Made by a program: the position numbers and the translations under genes
Part shown: one piece after another, positions 44,523-56,985 of the stretch
How the letters are laid out: every line of letters begins with the position of its first letter
Numbering within the stretch: position 1 is the stretch's first letter
Assembly: GCA_029204225.1 (NCBI GenBank)
Contig: CM055115.1
Location: forward strand, 8,469,558-8,533,557
Direction of reading: 5' to 3'
Source: Diphasiastrum complanatum
Taxonomy: Eukaryota; Streptophyta; Lycopodiopsida; Lycopodiales; Lycopodiaceae
Length of the DNA: 64,000 nt
Notes under the pieces: generated by a model
Told to the model about the DNA's origin: nothing
What the model saw: the letters and a program-made list of their open reading frames with translations, nothing else
Database searches by the model: none

Positions 44523-45027
44523 AAGGTTTGGAAAGTTTGGTGTGCATCGTACGTGATCTTTTTGAAGACATAGTTGTGGGTAGGACAAAACTCATTTCTG
44601 CAGTAAGGAGATTTTGTTGAGTGATTCTTCACTAGTTGCACCTCTAGAATGACTATCGCAAGATTCTTTACTAGCTGGATATTGAGGAGTAACATGGCAT
44701 CAAATTAACTGAAAAAATAGAACATCTTTTATCGTTGTTTATATTCTTGAAAGGCAAGATAATTGAGGTCTACAATTTACTTGGTAGAGGAAATAGTAAT
44801 TGTGATTACTCTATCTCAATTGCTCGTGGCCTTTACTATGGCTCCCTCGTAGTATTACCATTGCGTCAGCATTTTGCTTAGAATATATCTGAATAGGCAC
44901 AAAGTTTTACAAGCCAAAAAGATAAGTTAATTCGTTAAGTGTCTTTCAATCAAAAAGAGCATGAACAATATAATTTATTAATTACAAAAAAGAATTTAAT
45001 TTCATCACTACGAGCTAAAGGCATCGA
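44523..45027 (+). pseudogene. Captured 3' end of BYPASS1-like gene (copy 2)
   Basis: Counterpart of 1806-2303, with the same abrupt boundaries. Together with 18640-19075 and 41068-41570 it makes four copies of this gene end in the window. Confidence 0.75.
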
Positions 45028-45214
45028 TATGCGAACCATTTCAGTTTGATTTGGGAGCTTCAGTGAATGATTTTATTTTTGACAAAAATCTAATGGAAAT
45101 GAGGTATTCAACATGGATACTACTAGCAATGAAGAGATTTCATTATGCCATAGAAATCCAACTCATACCAATCTTGTTCAATGCCTCATGGATCCATTTC
45201 ACAAGAGCTTAAAG
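45028..45214 (+). pseudogene. Exon-like fragment, unknown protein (copy 2)
   Basis: Counterpart of 2304-2495; short relative to 42440-42730 and not intact. Confidence 0.4.
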
Positions 45215-45314
45215 TGGCTTCTACTCGCGACTCTTATTCCTATGGATTCTCTTCAACTCAATGGCCAATGTCTAATTCACGTGCATATTCATAATGTATT
45301 AACAAGATTCATAA

Positions 45315-45778
45315 TGTATTAACAAGAATAATGATTGGGAATATGTTACAACTCCCTAGGATCATCGACTGCCTTAAAGGTTCCACACACCCCATACCAG
45401 TGACGATGCACTGTAACTGCCCATCTATAGGGTCACAACCGACCCACCCCCATGCATTGGAGCAATCGACATAATCATGTCCAGTCAAGCCTCCTACGAT
45501 AATTGGCATCCCATACCACCAGTCATCGCACTCGGCTCTCCCTGGCACACATCTCCTAGCCTAAAGATACATCCTGGCTCATGCACGAGAAACCCCACCA
45601 CTATATAGGCATAGCACAGTGGGTCCCTTCAAGCACAGTTTTGCCGGCGACATGTGACCACCTAGGATGGTGATGCGTGGCACCGAAACATGTTGAAAAC
45701 TCCAGTCTTGCATCATGCTCCTTGCGAGGCCGTCACTGAGGGGCGTACCGTTATGGTATATAACATTTCCCCCCACCC
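45315..45778 (-). mobile_element. Ty3/gypsy 3' LTR with polypurine tract (copy 2)
   Basis: Counterpart of 2597-3056. The LTR opens TGTTATATACC at 45765 on the minus strand after a G-rich tract. A few bases (CGTT) are inserted after the first eleven bases compared with copy 1. Confidence 0.7.
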
Positions 45779-45904
45779 ATAAAAGCTTCCTTCTTTGGAA
45801 AAAAACTAGGGAATCTAAATCTTAAATCATCCTCCTTCTCCCAGGTGTCCTCATCATTTAACTTGTCTTTCCAACAAATCAGATGTTCAAAAATCAAACG
45901 ACTT

Positions 45905-47285
45905 CTCAGTTGATGTCGTCAAGTATCCTCGATCCTTTCCGGTTCATGGGGTACAAAAGCAGTCAAATCCTCCAATAGAATTAGATCATCTGTGGTATCA
46001 GGTCATCTTTCCCACCAAGTTGTTCCTTTAAATGACTAACATGGAATATAGGATGAACCTTAGTTCCAACAAGGAGTTCTAGTCTATAAGCAGCCCTACC
46101 AATCTTGTTAAGAACTTTGAAAAGACCGCTAAAATGTGGAGATAACTTCGGACATTTCCCCGTTCGAAGTGTCTTAGAGTCCTCGGGGATTCTAAGGTAC
46201 ACCCAATCACCGATCTCAAACTCTCGAGGAACGCGACTTCGGTTGGCATAGAACTGGCTCTATCTTGAGCCGATCTAATGCTTTCCCTAGCCACCTACAG
46301 CATTTCCTACATATCATGCAAGAAATCTGCTGCAGCTTAAACCTTGAGACCTTTGAGTCCAACGGAGATAGGAGAACGAGGCTAAAAGCCGTACAAGAGC
46401 ATAAAAGAACTAAAACCAGTGGCAGAATACTTCATACTATTGTATGCGAACTCAACCATTGGGAGATACTTTTCCCAATTCGATTGTTGCATGGAAACAT
46501 GTGCGCAAAGCATATCTTCCATCGACTAGTTGACACATTCGGTCTGACCATCGATTTCTAGGTGATCCATAAATGATACACATAAAGTAGTTTCCAGTCT
46601 TTCAAAGACCGCCTACCAGAAGTTGCCAGTGAACTTGGAATCCTGATCATTAACGATATCGTTCAGCAGACCATACAAACTGAACACCTTTTCAATGAAG
46701 AGTTGAGCAAGTTCAGAAGCTTTGACAGTAGTTTTTGTTGGAATCAACTGCACCATTTTCGTTAGCCTTTCAACTACTACCCAAATAGTATCGTGACCCT
46801 TCCCTAACTTGGGAAGTCCGACCACAAAATCCATGGAAGTACTTTCCCATTTCTTTCTGGTTTCTGCTTTATTTACTTGGCATTGTTCACATTTTTGAAC
46901 ATATGCCTCGACATGACCATTCATTTTTGGCCAATAAAATTTTCACTTAACAAGGTCAAGTGTCCTCTGTATACCAAGGTGTCCCGCGCTGGGGCTATCA
47001 TGTCACTCGCGTAGGATTTGGGCCCTAATGTCCACAATATCTGGCGCACAAACTTTTCCTTTATGGAAAAGGAAACCATTTCTAATGAAATAACTATCAA
47101 GTATCTTCTCTTCATGAGATTTCTTGGAATATTGCTTTCCTAGATTTTCTCTCAAAATAGAGCTTCCTGCCAGGACATCTTGCCATATACGACCAAAAAA
47201 CTCATCGGTCCGACAAAGATCTCGTAGAGAAAGATATAACTTAGATTGGAGCTCAGCAAAGCATAACTGATTAACTTCTCCAATC
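45905..47285 (-). pseudogene. Ty3/gypsy pol: integrase to C-terminus (copy 2)
   Basis: Counterpart of 3180-4560. Here the last segment stays open over 73 codons (LRIPEDSKTLRTGKCPKL to VHPIFHVSHLKEQLGGKDDL), which identifies the chain end clearly. The core has VVVERLTKM where copy 1 has VVVDRLTKM. No reverse transcriptase is attached. The spacer 47286-48105 has no gene. Confidence 0.88.
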
Positions 47286-48105
47286 CGGCTCTTTCCAATG
47301 ATGCATGCTGGTTCTTTCCAATGATTAAGGATTCTAGACTATGTTTTGGTCAAAATTGTTTGGTTTTTCATGTTTTTTGGCACAAAATAGATAGGACGAA
47401 CCATAATCCAGCAAGATCAGACCAATTAGATGGTTGTAATTCTATGAATTGGTTTGCATGTGTTAGAGAAAGAGTTGTATGTCATGAATTTCCACTTTAT
47501 TGTGATGAAAAAACTGGAAAATAGCGAAAAATCATCATTTTTGCTTGTTTTTCATAAAGTTGGATAGTAGGTGGCTATAAAACACCATGTAGAGCTTGTA
47601 AATAGGTATACCAAAGTCTTTTGAAGCTTTCCCTAAAGTTAGAACCAAGAATTCCAGCAATTGAACTTGTAGGAAGTAAAAAAAGTTCAAAAATGACCAT
47701 TTTTTGGTGATTTTTGGGGGATAGATCTCTCCAAATCCATAAGGAGATCATTCTGGAATTATTTACAGCATGATTAGCATTTTTTTTTACCTTCCCATCA
47801 AGCTATCGGACCTGCAAATCGATAGGCGGTGGCTTATGCACCAACTCCATCAAGTTTGAAGCTATTTTGACTTCTACAAATCAAGAAAACTTCGTTCTCA
47901 ACCTATACTGCATCTTAGGATCAGTATGAATGCTTCATGGAAGTCTAATTGATTGTTTAAGTTTGTTGGTAGCATCAATTTTGGGCTAGAATGGGTGTTT
48001 GCATGTTTTTGCATGATATTGTCTTGTGGAAAAGAGCCCTACTACAAATTTTTTGACACGCTGATCTCGCACGTGTGAAGCCAAGGTGGCAGGCTAATGT
48101 GGCAA

Positions 48106-48495
48106 GCATCTTATTCACTTATTATCCCTCTGTAATAAGCTTTACAGCACCCAATTTGGTGTCCTATAGCCAAAGTTATGATCATTTGAAGTTTTGTAGT
48201 TTTGTGAGTAAAATTGGCAAAATTTGAAATTGTTCTGATTGCATGCCAGTCATTTCCCTAATTTGTAGTACTGTGCTTGCATGGATTAGTTTCATGTTGA
48301 TTCTCAGAGTGATTCTGACATGCATGAGAGATTTACAATTGATTTGAGTGGTCATACGCATGTGCTCTGACAGTTGGGTCACAAATCAGTGTTAATGGAT
48401 GACAAATTCCGTAAAACTGAAGTTTACGTAAAAACATTCCGTAATGACGTTTGTAACTGATGTAGTGTGCTTTCATGCCAGTTTGACATTGGGTT
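48106..48495. repeat. 390-bp repeat (copy 2 context)
   Basis: Counterpart of 5383-5770 and relative of 21408-21796. Confidence 0.8.
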
Positions 48496-48599
48496 AGTAA
48501 CATTAGAAATCGGACAGTGTTTCGAATTTTTCCGAAAAAATTTGAGTTTTCCGAAGAAATAAAAATTTCGGTCATTTTTTTGTCATCTATGGAATCAGT

Positions 48600-49235
48600 T
48601 TAGATTAGTGAATTGATTAAACTGAGTTTATCACTAAGTCTAAATTATTTTGTGGTGATAGATAAGTTAAAATTGACAAGAGGAACCACAATGAAATTGC
48701 CGACAGGTTTTACTGTATTGTCATTCTTTTGCCTTTTGGAGTTGGGAACTCCCAGATTGAAAGTTAAAATTTGAATTTTTTTCTTTTTTGTTGAATTTAA
48801 AATTGGTAAAAATTTGAAATCAGTTACTTGTCTGATAGTTTTCTAATCGATGTTGCTCACTAGAAATCAGTCAAATGAATGTTTCTGCAAGATACTCGTT
48901 AAATTTGATTAAAATCGTCAAACAATATGAAATGACCAGATTGAATGAGTGGGAATAGTATTCTTTATCTAGACAGTAATTCTGACAGGATATGGTTCAA
49001 GAATTACTGAAATCCTATTGGTGGGATTTCCAGTCATGTAATTTTATATTATGTGTTTGGATAGGATTTATCAATATTAACGGGGTAATGCCAAACCAGT
49101 CAATAAAAAGGAAAAACAGTCCAATTTTATTGGAAAATTTGTAGTAATAGAAATTACATAACTGATTTAATCTCTAGTAAAATCCTATGGTGAATTATAT
49201 TCAAAAGATCAGACTCTTACAGTTTCACATACAGT
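48600..49235. repeat. 0.65-kb dispersed repeat (unit 2 of copy 2)
   Basis: Counterpart of 5875-6515. Confidence 0.75.
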
Positions 49236-49299
49236 TAACTTTTATTGAAATTGATAATTTCCTTAAAAGGAGGGATGAAGTGGTTGTTCATCAATGATC

Positions 49300-50414
49300 T
49301 TTAAAAAAACAATTAATGATCGATGCCGGTCAATTTTTTTCCAACACCGATAGCAAATTTTTGTATAGATTACAACAACGATGTTGTGTAGCCCCAAATT
49401 TTCATATGAAAAGTTCAATAGATTTTTGGAAGGAGCACATTACAACAATTCATGTACATTTGGAGGACCTGCTCAATCTGAGGATGAAGACATGTGATAA
49501 CATGGCATGATCTAGTTGTCTCTTATTTAGATCTACATAATGCAAAATAGTTATTTCTTGTGATAGTTTATTTGTTGTTTTAAAAAGATTGAGCTTGAAA
49601 TAGAATAAGTGCATTCTGATACCAGGTCGAAGATCAAATCGATCCATGGTCAAACTTTATTTTGACCTAGAGTCCATATGTTATTCCGATCCTTGTCAAA
49701 AGCGGTTATGGAACTTAAGAGGGTTATTTCATATTTAGAACACGAAGCTATATAAAGAGCATTTTTTCTCGCATATTTCTTTGAAATGGAATGAAGTGAA
49801 GTTAGTGAGTTAGTCTATTTTCATTCTCAAGTCACTGATAGTTACTACTATCACTTAGACTAATATCCACATGGATTCCCAAGGGAAAGCCAGTCCTATA
49901 ATGGACAAGCATGATGGAGCCAATTACCATCTATATAAATTTAAGATGAGAACTATGCTAATGGCTAACGAAATGTATGACGTTGTTATAGGTGCAGAGA
50001 TAAGACGCGAAGCTGACGATGCTGCAATTTCCTGATGGAAGCTGAAAGATGGCAAAGTCTTTGCGCTGATCATCCTCAATATATCAAACACTCAAATCGG
50101 CCATGTGTCTAAAGCTCAGACCTCCAAGGAAGTCTGGGACATCTTGAGCACTCTGTATAATGTGTGTGACATAGCTTCCAAGCTACATCTCAGGAAAAAG
50201 ATTTTCTCGCTCAAGATGACCAACGGAGATTCCCTACAGAGTCACATCAACCAGTTCAAGAACCTGCTGAAGCAAATGGGCACTGTCGGATATGTCATAG
50301 ATGATCAAAATGCAGTAATGACACTACTTTGAAGCTTTCTATGAAAGAATATATTCATAGTCGTGAGAATCATTTGACACATATGATTTGGATCGCTTAT
50401 AAAAGAGTCACACT
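49300..50414 (+). mobile_element. Copia family A: leader and gag fragment (copy 2)
   Basis: Counterpart of 6570-7684, sharing the TGA after DDAAIS near 50033. A further TGA at 50330 cuts the last codons. Confidence 0.75.
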
Positions 50415-50585
50415 CATTTTTGTTTGATCTAACTCGCCAATGGATCGATTTGAGCACGATCTGAGGCCTAGAGCAGGGTCGCCCTACTGATTCCAAGTTT
50501 GTAGAGTGTTCACTCAAGAAATTCCGTGGAGAAACGGTGATTTTAGCTCAACTTGACAAAGTGGCTTTTTTTTCACCTTTTACCG
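50415..50585 (-). mobile_element. Copia family E leader fragment
   Basis: The reverse complement matches 25440-25620, part of the E leader. It starts exactly at the end of the direct duplication, marking the breakpoint. Confidence 0.75.
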
Positions 50586-50765
50586 CAAATCTGACAAATT
50601 CAAACTTAAAATGCTGATTTGCCATTACTCCAACAGAAAGCAAACTCTTTTTGAGTCCAGGAACATAAAGCACATTAGGGATATTCTTGATTTTACCATC
50701 AGGAAACTGCATAGGTACATTGCCAACACCCTGTCAGTGACCAACAATCATATCTGAATTCCACA
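50586..50765 (-). pseudogene. Copia protease-region fragment
   Basis: The minus strand reads PMQFPDGKIKNIPNVLYVPG followed by LKKSLLSVGVMANQHF, the conserved stretch between copia protease and integrase. The peptide differs from families A and E. The next bases to 50955 show nothing identifiable. Confidence 0.7.
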
Positions 50766-50955
50766 TGAATCGATTTTATTCGCGAATGCTTTTGCTTTGT
50801 GTTTCGTTTCGTTTCACTTCGCGATCACTTGGCTATAAGCGTAAATCAATTTGAGAGCTCATTTAAGTTTTGTTTTGTTTCGTCTTGTTATAGAGCCTGA
50901 TTTTTTCATGAATTCTTCTCTTTCGTCTAGTTGATCTCTCTCTCGAAATCAACCT

Positions 50956-51540
50956 ACTCAACACAACAACAAGACACATATTCTCTGAAGAAATATCTAA
51001 AGGACGAATCATATGAAGAAATATTTTTTTTCGCCTCAACAAAAATCTGACGAACAAGAATGTTTTTCGGGTAATCCTCGAAATAAAGATGATATGTTCA
51101 CGAGGACGTTTCACATTTGAGGAAGGGGATATGTGATGCCACACAAATGTCAAAAATTGAATATCAACATAAATATGGCATAATATACTGGAAAATGAAG
51201 ATATGAGCTGGTTAAGTATAAATTATGAAGAGGCCTAAGTCATTTTTTGAGAATATATCTCCTAGGTACTTGCCTTATAAATTAAGGGCTAGACCTTCTG
51301 CTGTACTACTCTGATAACATTTCATTTGTAGAACGCGCTTCCTTCAATTTGATAGAGGCCAGATTGTTGTTCTGAATTCATTAACATTACCCATTCCAAA
51401 TATAAGTAATACTGGTTACTTTTTAATGTCTGTCGACAACCAGAATAACATTTGAAACCACCTGCCATAATTACACCAAAAACATAACTTTCTAATGCTA
51501 TCCTCTGTGGGAACGATGCTTTTCACTACAAAATCTATAT
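50956..51540 (+). mobile_element. Gypsy-type 3' end and LTR with internal deletion
   Basis: This is the forward counterpart of 8240-9696. The polypurine tract GAGGAAGGGGATA precedes TGTGATGCCACAC at 51132. The LTR reads through the CTAGACCTT motif near 51295, then jumps about 840 bases to the CTGTTGTACC-like motif near 51300, compared with the minus-strand copy. The rest continues into copia sequence at about 51545. Confidence 0.7.
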
Positions 51541-51544
51541 TAAA

Positions 51545-52395
51545 CCTGTTGGTATAGCACGACATCACCTGAATTATTCTTTTGTACAACAAATGTCTAA
51601 ACAATCTATTGTTGTTGATCTCGATTATCCAGATAGGAAAGTCAAATTATCTGCTTGTCAAGACTATCTAGTCAATAAACTGCCCATGAAACCATTTAAA
51701 TCAAGCCATCAACATGTTGCTAGAGGATTGTTTGGTGTACTTTATCAAGAAGAAATCTGAAGGTTTCAATTGTTTTAGAATCTTCAAGAAGCATGCAGAG
51801 AAAGAAATTGGCAAACAAATCAATGGCCTGAGGTTCGACAATGGTGGAGAGTACATCTCTACTGTATTCAAGGAGTACTGCCAGAGCCAAGGCATTGAAC
51901 AACAATTTATCACTCCTTATTCACCTCAATCTAATGGCTTAGCTGAGAGGAAGAATCGTGCCCTGGTCGAGTCAGCCAAATGTATGCTAACACATGAATC
52001 TTTGCCGAAGAGCTTCTGGGCTGAAACTATCTCCACTACAACTTACGTCCAAAACATATGTTTGACTAAGGCCCTCATAGGCAAAACACCACATGAGGTC
52101 TGGACAGGTTATAAGGCTTCAATGAAGAACTTTGTGTGTTCAGATGCATTGCCTATGCACGGATCCCGAAGGAGACGAGAAAGAAATTCAACTTCCAAGG
52201 TCTCCAGACCATCCTTATCGGATACACTTCATCTGACAATACTTACAAGCTATACGACTCTGATACCTAGCAGATTTTATTCATTAGGGATACAGTCTTT
52301 ATCGAGGATCAGTTCGATGACTTCAAAGGCAAAGGCAAAGTTCCATGCGAACCTTCGATGCCTCTGCCTCCGATATGACAATTCGAGCCTTTGGC
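51545..52395 (+). pseudogene. Copia family A GAG-pre-integrase and integrase
   Basis: It starts in the GAG-pre-integrase region (YSFVQQMSKQSIVVDLDYPD) and continues with VYFIKKKSEGFNCFRIFKKH, LRFDNGGEYISTVFKEY and QSNGLAERKNRALVESAKCM. After KASMKN a base loss changes frame. The second catalytic Asp is kept, though in LRFD. The element is cut at 52395, where an inverted segment begins; its continuation is on the other strand at 52893-53092. Confidence 0.88.
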
Positions 52396-52892
52396 TAAAC
52401 TGGTTTTCATTCTAGCTATTACAAATTTTTAGTTTTACTCTTGGTCTAACTAATACCCCGACAACCTTCCAATAGATGATGAACGATATTCTTCGTCCAT
52501 GTCTAAGGAAGTTTCTTGTGGTATTGTTTGATGACATATTGATTTACAGTAAGACTCTTGAGGAGCACGAGGCGCATTTGCATACAATCTTAGATAATCT
52601 AAGGCAAGCAAAGCTTTATGCTAAGGAGTCTAAGTGTGAGTTCATTCAAACAAGGCTCAAGTATTTGGGACATATCGTTTTCGATCGAGGTCTAGAGATC
52701 GATACGATAAGGTCCAAAAAGTTCTTACTTGGCCCTAAAAACCATTAGGGAAGTTAAATTTTTTTGGGCTTCACAGGGTTTTTTCATAAATTCATTAAAG
52801 ACTATGCCTAGATTGCATTGTCTCTAACGAATTTTCTTAAGGGAGTGAAGAAAGCCAAAAGAAAAACTAAAAAGGGTAATAAATGGAAAGCC
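52396..52892 (+). pseudogene. Ty3/gypsy reverse transcriptase, C-terminal part (inverted segment)
   Basis: The peptides GLTNTPTTFQ, MMNDILRPCLRKFLVVLFDD, ILIYSKTLEEHEAHLHTIL and RLKYLGHIVFDRGLEID are the second half of a gypsy reverse transcriptase. The catalytic box is FDDI. Past 52750 the start of the following domain is seen (GFFHKFIKDYA, SLTNFLKGVKK). The first half lies on the minus strand at 53093-53460, so the gene is split by an inversion. Confidence 0.85.
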
Positions 52893-53092
52893 TTTTCGAT
52901 AGTAGTCGACTCTTGCATTAAAAGACATGCAAACTCAAGAATGTACCTCGTGGGCTATGTGTGCACTCGGTTTGATCTTCTTGGAGGAAGTGGCATCGGC
53001 TGATGATCTAGTCCTTGGATTTGTTATTGCTGAGTAATAGCAACTTCTTTGTCTGACTTGTTGTCGAGTAGTCCATCGACTAGAGGCATGCT
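52893..53092 (-). pseudogene. Copia family A linker piece, inverted
   Basis: The reverse complement matches 38005-38200, the stretch between integrase and reverse transcriptase of family A. It is exactly the sequence missing after 52395. Confidence 0.8.
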
Positions 53093-54060
53093 TTGGAAAC
53101 ACCCTGACCTAAGGTCCAATTTGGTGAAATACTTAGCACCATTCAATTGGTCCATTAGGTCATCCATCTGAGGTAAGGGATAACGGTTCTTAATAGTCAT
53201 TTTATTAAGCTTTTTCTAATCGACACAAAGATGAATACCATTGTCTTTCTTGCCGATTAACAAAATAGGAGCTCCCAAAGAGGACCTATTGGGTATAATA
53301 TGACCCTTACGTAATAACTCTTTAAGTTGACTAGCAACTTCGTCTTCTTCCTTCCGTCTCATCTTGTAGGGCAAAAACGATACAGGAGAGCTATCGGGAA
53401 GAAGATCTATATGATGGTCTACTCCCCGTGAGGGGAAAAGACCCTTAGGCAACTGCTCAAAGAATATATTAGTATATTCCTTCCTAATTCTCTTAAAGAT
53501 TTTGCCCTCAGGCGAAGATTATAGATTAACATCTAAAAAAGACAAATCTTTAGGAAAAGATGAAACATCAACATTGAAATTATGAGTACTAAAAGCATCC
53601 ATGTGCGATTCATCTTCCAGATGACATAAATATGAATAATACTCAAAATCCAAACTACATTGACTAGCCTTATGAGCAGTTACAAAAGGTAGATCAGGCT
53701 CATCACCTTTAATACAAACCAATGAGTCACTATGCAAGAAAGAGATACTATGAGAAACATAATTTTTTTTAAGGACTCATTCCTAGCATAAAACCACTCT
53801 TTACATAGAATTAAAATTACCTTAGAAAAATTCATAACATGAAAAGATAAATTATCTACATAGCCCTAAATCTTCAACGGCACGTGGGGGACAAAGAGCT
53901 ACTAGACCTGCTGCTCCCCACCATTGTGGTCACTTGGTGCAGTTGCCAACTGCAACTTCTGCACCAACTTAGCATTAATAAAATTATGCATAGAACGGTC
54001 GTCAAACAGTCATCAAAAGAAAAACTCACGGGTTGACTACCTAAGAACCCACTCATACTT
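53093..54060 (-). pseudogene. Ty3/gypsy protease to reverse transcriptase start
   Basis: Reading down from 54060: a retropepsin-like stretch with HNFINAKLVQKLQLATAPSD, an acidic linker (CHLEDESHMDAFSTHNFNVD), then LFPSRGVDHHIDLLPDSSPV, QLKELLRKGHIIPNRSSLGA and [20 protein letters not shown]. The peptide runs through TKLDLRSG to the inversion breakpoint at 53093. Stops occur between segments. This is the N-terminal partner of the reverse transcriptase half at 52396-52892. Confidence 0.85.
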
Positions 54061-54399
54061 TTCTAAAGTGAATTATATCATGACGTTCCTAGATTTGAGA
54101 TTTTTGATGAGGTCGGCCACCTACTTTTGTAAGAGAGTTGACTCGAGCTACCAAGAGGGTAATTATGCATGATCTAAGCCTTTGATAGCCAGGGGTTTAG
54201 AGTCTACCCCTAATGGCACTCTACCTAATCTCATATCCGAGATCATTTCATATAGATTGATAGCTCATTTTGTACATACTTTGAGAGATTATCAAGAGAT
54301 GGTGATTTTGGCAAGTTTGCTCTTTAATGAGGAATTGATGAATGATGAATGTGATATTTTTTGTGTCTAATGAATAGATCTGAATCTGAACAAAGTATT
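54061..54399. other. No identifiable gene
   Basis: A 62-codon frame at 54182 (IARGLESTPNGTLPNLISEI) has no similarity that I recognise. Its position next to the gypsy protease suggests leader or gag remains, but I cannot show that. Confidence 0.3.
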
Positions 54400-55650
54400 A
54401 TACTTTCCACGTGTGTGACAGGATGTGAAGATCAATTATTTCTAGTTTTATTGTGATGTTCGAAAGCTCTTGCCAATTAGAATGTTTGCACTTACATTCT
54501 AACAGGGATGCAAGCCAAGAACGGTCATTCAAAGATCAACATGCAGACCAAATGAACGTTCAGTAGTGTCTACAGCTACCTACACTTAAAACGGACTGAA
54601 TCAGAACCTGTATTTTACTAACACTGAGCTACACTTGCATAAATTGACAAAATAAGAAACAAAACTAATCTACAGCATGTTAGAAGTCCAAAAATCAAGA
54701 TACCAACCAATCTTTTGTTTATTGGACATCCCAAGAACATCAAGAACTGGAATGTTAGAGGATATGCAAGATTTACACCACAGATCTAGCCTATTTAGTT
54801 TACCTGAATGCTAATTCCTACATTAATCCACAAGAAAACAAGAAATCTATTCCACTCTACAAAAGCAGCAAATCTAATCCACTCTACAGTCCACAACCAC
54901 ACACAATGAATGGAAGGGCATGATCATAGGGGCATCACTCAAGAAAACCATCATGATCAAGGAGCTCAATGGATGCATCTAACTCATGGAGGCTCTTCTC
55001 ATTTCAGCATGGAGTTGATACAATTCTCAAAAAGCTCCTCTACACAACGAGGGAGCTTCTTAAATAAGCAAGAGGGCTTATTAGGTGGCATCCTAGTGGA
55101 ATTTCCACATTTCACAAATTACAAGTGGAATAATGCTCTCCACTAGAGGTCACCATCAAAAGGTGTCTCACTCTACTTTCTTTAAGAGAGGTCTACTTGC
55201 ATTTATTACATTTGCCTATAAATACTAGTTCCTACATGGTCATTCCATCTTCCGGGATTCACCATGAGACTTACACAGTTCTTGCATGTCTTTCCTAGCT
55301 AGTATTTCTCGGCTCTCATACTTGGCTCTCAATCTTCACTAGTCTCGTCTTCTTAGAGACCTCCTCGGTCTAAGGTGAGAGGTGCTCTTGAGTTACTCTA
55401 TCCGAGTATCTTGGGGATTCGTCAGAATCAGTCAACATCATCCCACCCCTAATGTGTTGCAGGACCCACTACAGCTCATATTGGATGATGTCACTTCGCT
55501 TTGCATTGGCATCTTCGATCGTCACTTGGAAAAGCATAGATCCTCGTTCGCTTTCATAAAACTAAGTGCTTATTTTTGCCAGTCTTTATCACAAAAACTG
55601 TTTTTTTCATGAATTGTCATAGTTTAACCAGAATGTCTTATTGCTGCAAT
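54400..55650 (+). other. Possible LTR or promoter region with TATA box
   Basis: There is no coding frame. CTATAAATAC at 55216-55225 is a good TATA box, followed by pyrimidine-rich sequence like the R/U5 part of a plant LTR. No matching partner, primer site or target duplication was found. Confidence 0.3.
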
Positions 55651-56985
55651 TGGGTGACATTCTTAAAATTGGAGAGGTCTCAGTAGCTTCACAACTTGCA
55701 TGCTCGAGTGCTTTCCATGTGTCTCCTTGTTTTGTCACTTGTATCTGCCATTGACGGTTTCATCTTTGGTTTCTTGGCAAATTCTATCTTCTGGGAGGTC
55801 TGTATCCTCCATTTTCTTCTAGATATTTCCGTGGTTCTTCTCTTAGTCGAAGTTCCAGTCTTAAGAAAAATCTTCGATCTAGTAGGTTGCACAAACTTTG
55901 GTTATCAGTCTCAAGGGGATGGACTCATCATCAAGAAATTGGTGGTAGGAACAAATTTGGATGGACGGTTTGATAACGATAAGGAAACATGATGAAGGCT
56001 TAGTGAAAGGGTGAAGGAACTGATAGTTTTACAGTTGCAGCCTTGGACCCTTTCAATGTCGAGCTTTGACCACCACTTGCTGGGTGAGGAGCTTGTTTTA
56101 TTTGTAGGTTCACAGGTGTCTTCATCTTTCATTTTTTTCTGCATCTCTTTCTTTTGATCCGTTACTTTTGGATCTCTTTGGGCTTTATAAGAGAGGATTC
56201 AACTATCATTGCTCCAGAGAGTTTCTTTTGATCAAGACTGATCTGACTCAACTGTTGCTTAAGTTTTGTCCTTTCCTCCTCAGCTTCTTGAATCTTTCTC
56301 TTTATTTCTTCTGGTTGCTTCGCCTACTTCTTAGGTCTTCTTTTGGATGATCAACCATTGTAGGTGGTGGTTAGTCTTTGCAAGACATTTGTAATGATCT
56401 TTTGGCCACTTCGGTAAGACTATCAAAACTGGGAATTTCTCAGAAGAACAGTCTACTGATGATAAACAAACAGATGGAAGGAAGGGTGTTGGTGACAACG
56501 GTAGATGGTGTGGACGATAGACATGAGAATGGGCACAGAAGTATGGCAAGAGGTTGGTTGAAGAAGGAGACTGATTTTCCAATGCTTCTATTTCCCTTTC
56601 TGAAGATCTTCGTCATGAATGAGGTACTTCTTCTGATTGAGTATCTTTGGACTACCCATCTGCCTTCTTTAGCCTTGTCTACTTGTGACCTTGGCTGTCG
56701 ATCTTGCTGGGTGTTATTGCTATGTGGCTGCTCCAATGGATCCAAGCAGATCCACTCTCTCTCCCCCCAAAAATCGGTTGGTGGAGATGTTGGTACTGGT
56801 AACTGGTCATGCTCATGAATGGATCGGCGTGTGCAACACGTAGTTAAAAACATGTTGAACATGTGATTGGTCTAAAGATGGAACAAATTTTAACTAAATT
56901 TGTTTCGATCTTGTTGTAGTTGACTGGAGTCTCCTCTTAGATGATTTTCATCATCACTCTCACTTTCAAAAATTATTTCATCATC
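55651..56985 (-). other. Unidentified, weakly protein-like minus-strand sequence
   Basis: Minus-strand frames of 60-140 codons overlap and change phase, with charged runs (KTGTSTKRRTTEISRRKW; KFPVLIVLPKWPKDHYKCLA). I recognise no domain. The position, just beyond the DUF4216 end of the CACTA transposase, could make it the 3' part of that element. Confidence 0.25.

Larger units (their letters stand above)
42715..50414. repeat. Direct segmental duplication, copy 2
   Basis: Base 42715 corresponds to base 1 of the window and 50414 to 7684. Order and orientation of all internal parts are kept. Small indels shift the offset from 42714 to 42730 along the length. Confidence 0.93.

Noticed and set aside
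55696-55992. Plus-strand hydrophobic frame that looks like a signal peptide and membrane protein
   Set aside because: The minus strand of the same stretch is charged and more protein-like, no start context or homolog is evident, and hydrophobic frames opposite charged ones are a common artefact.
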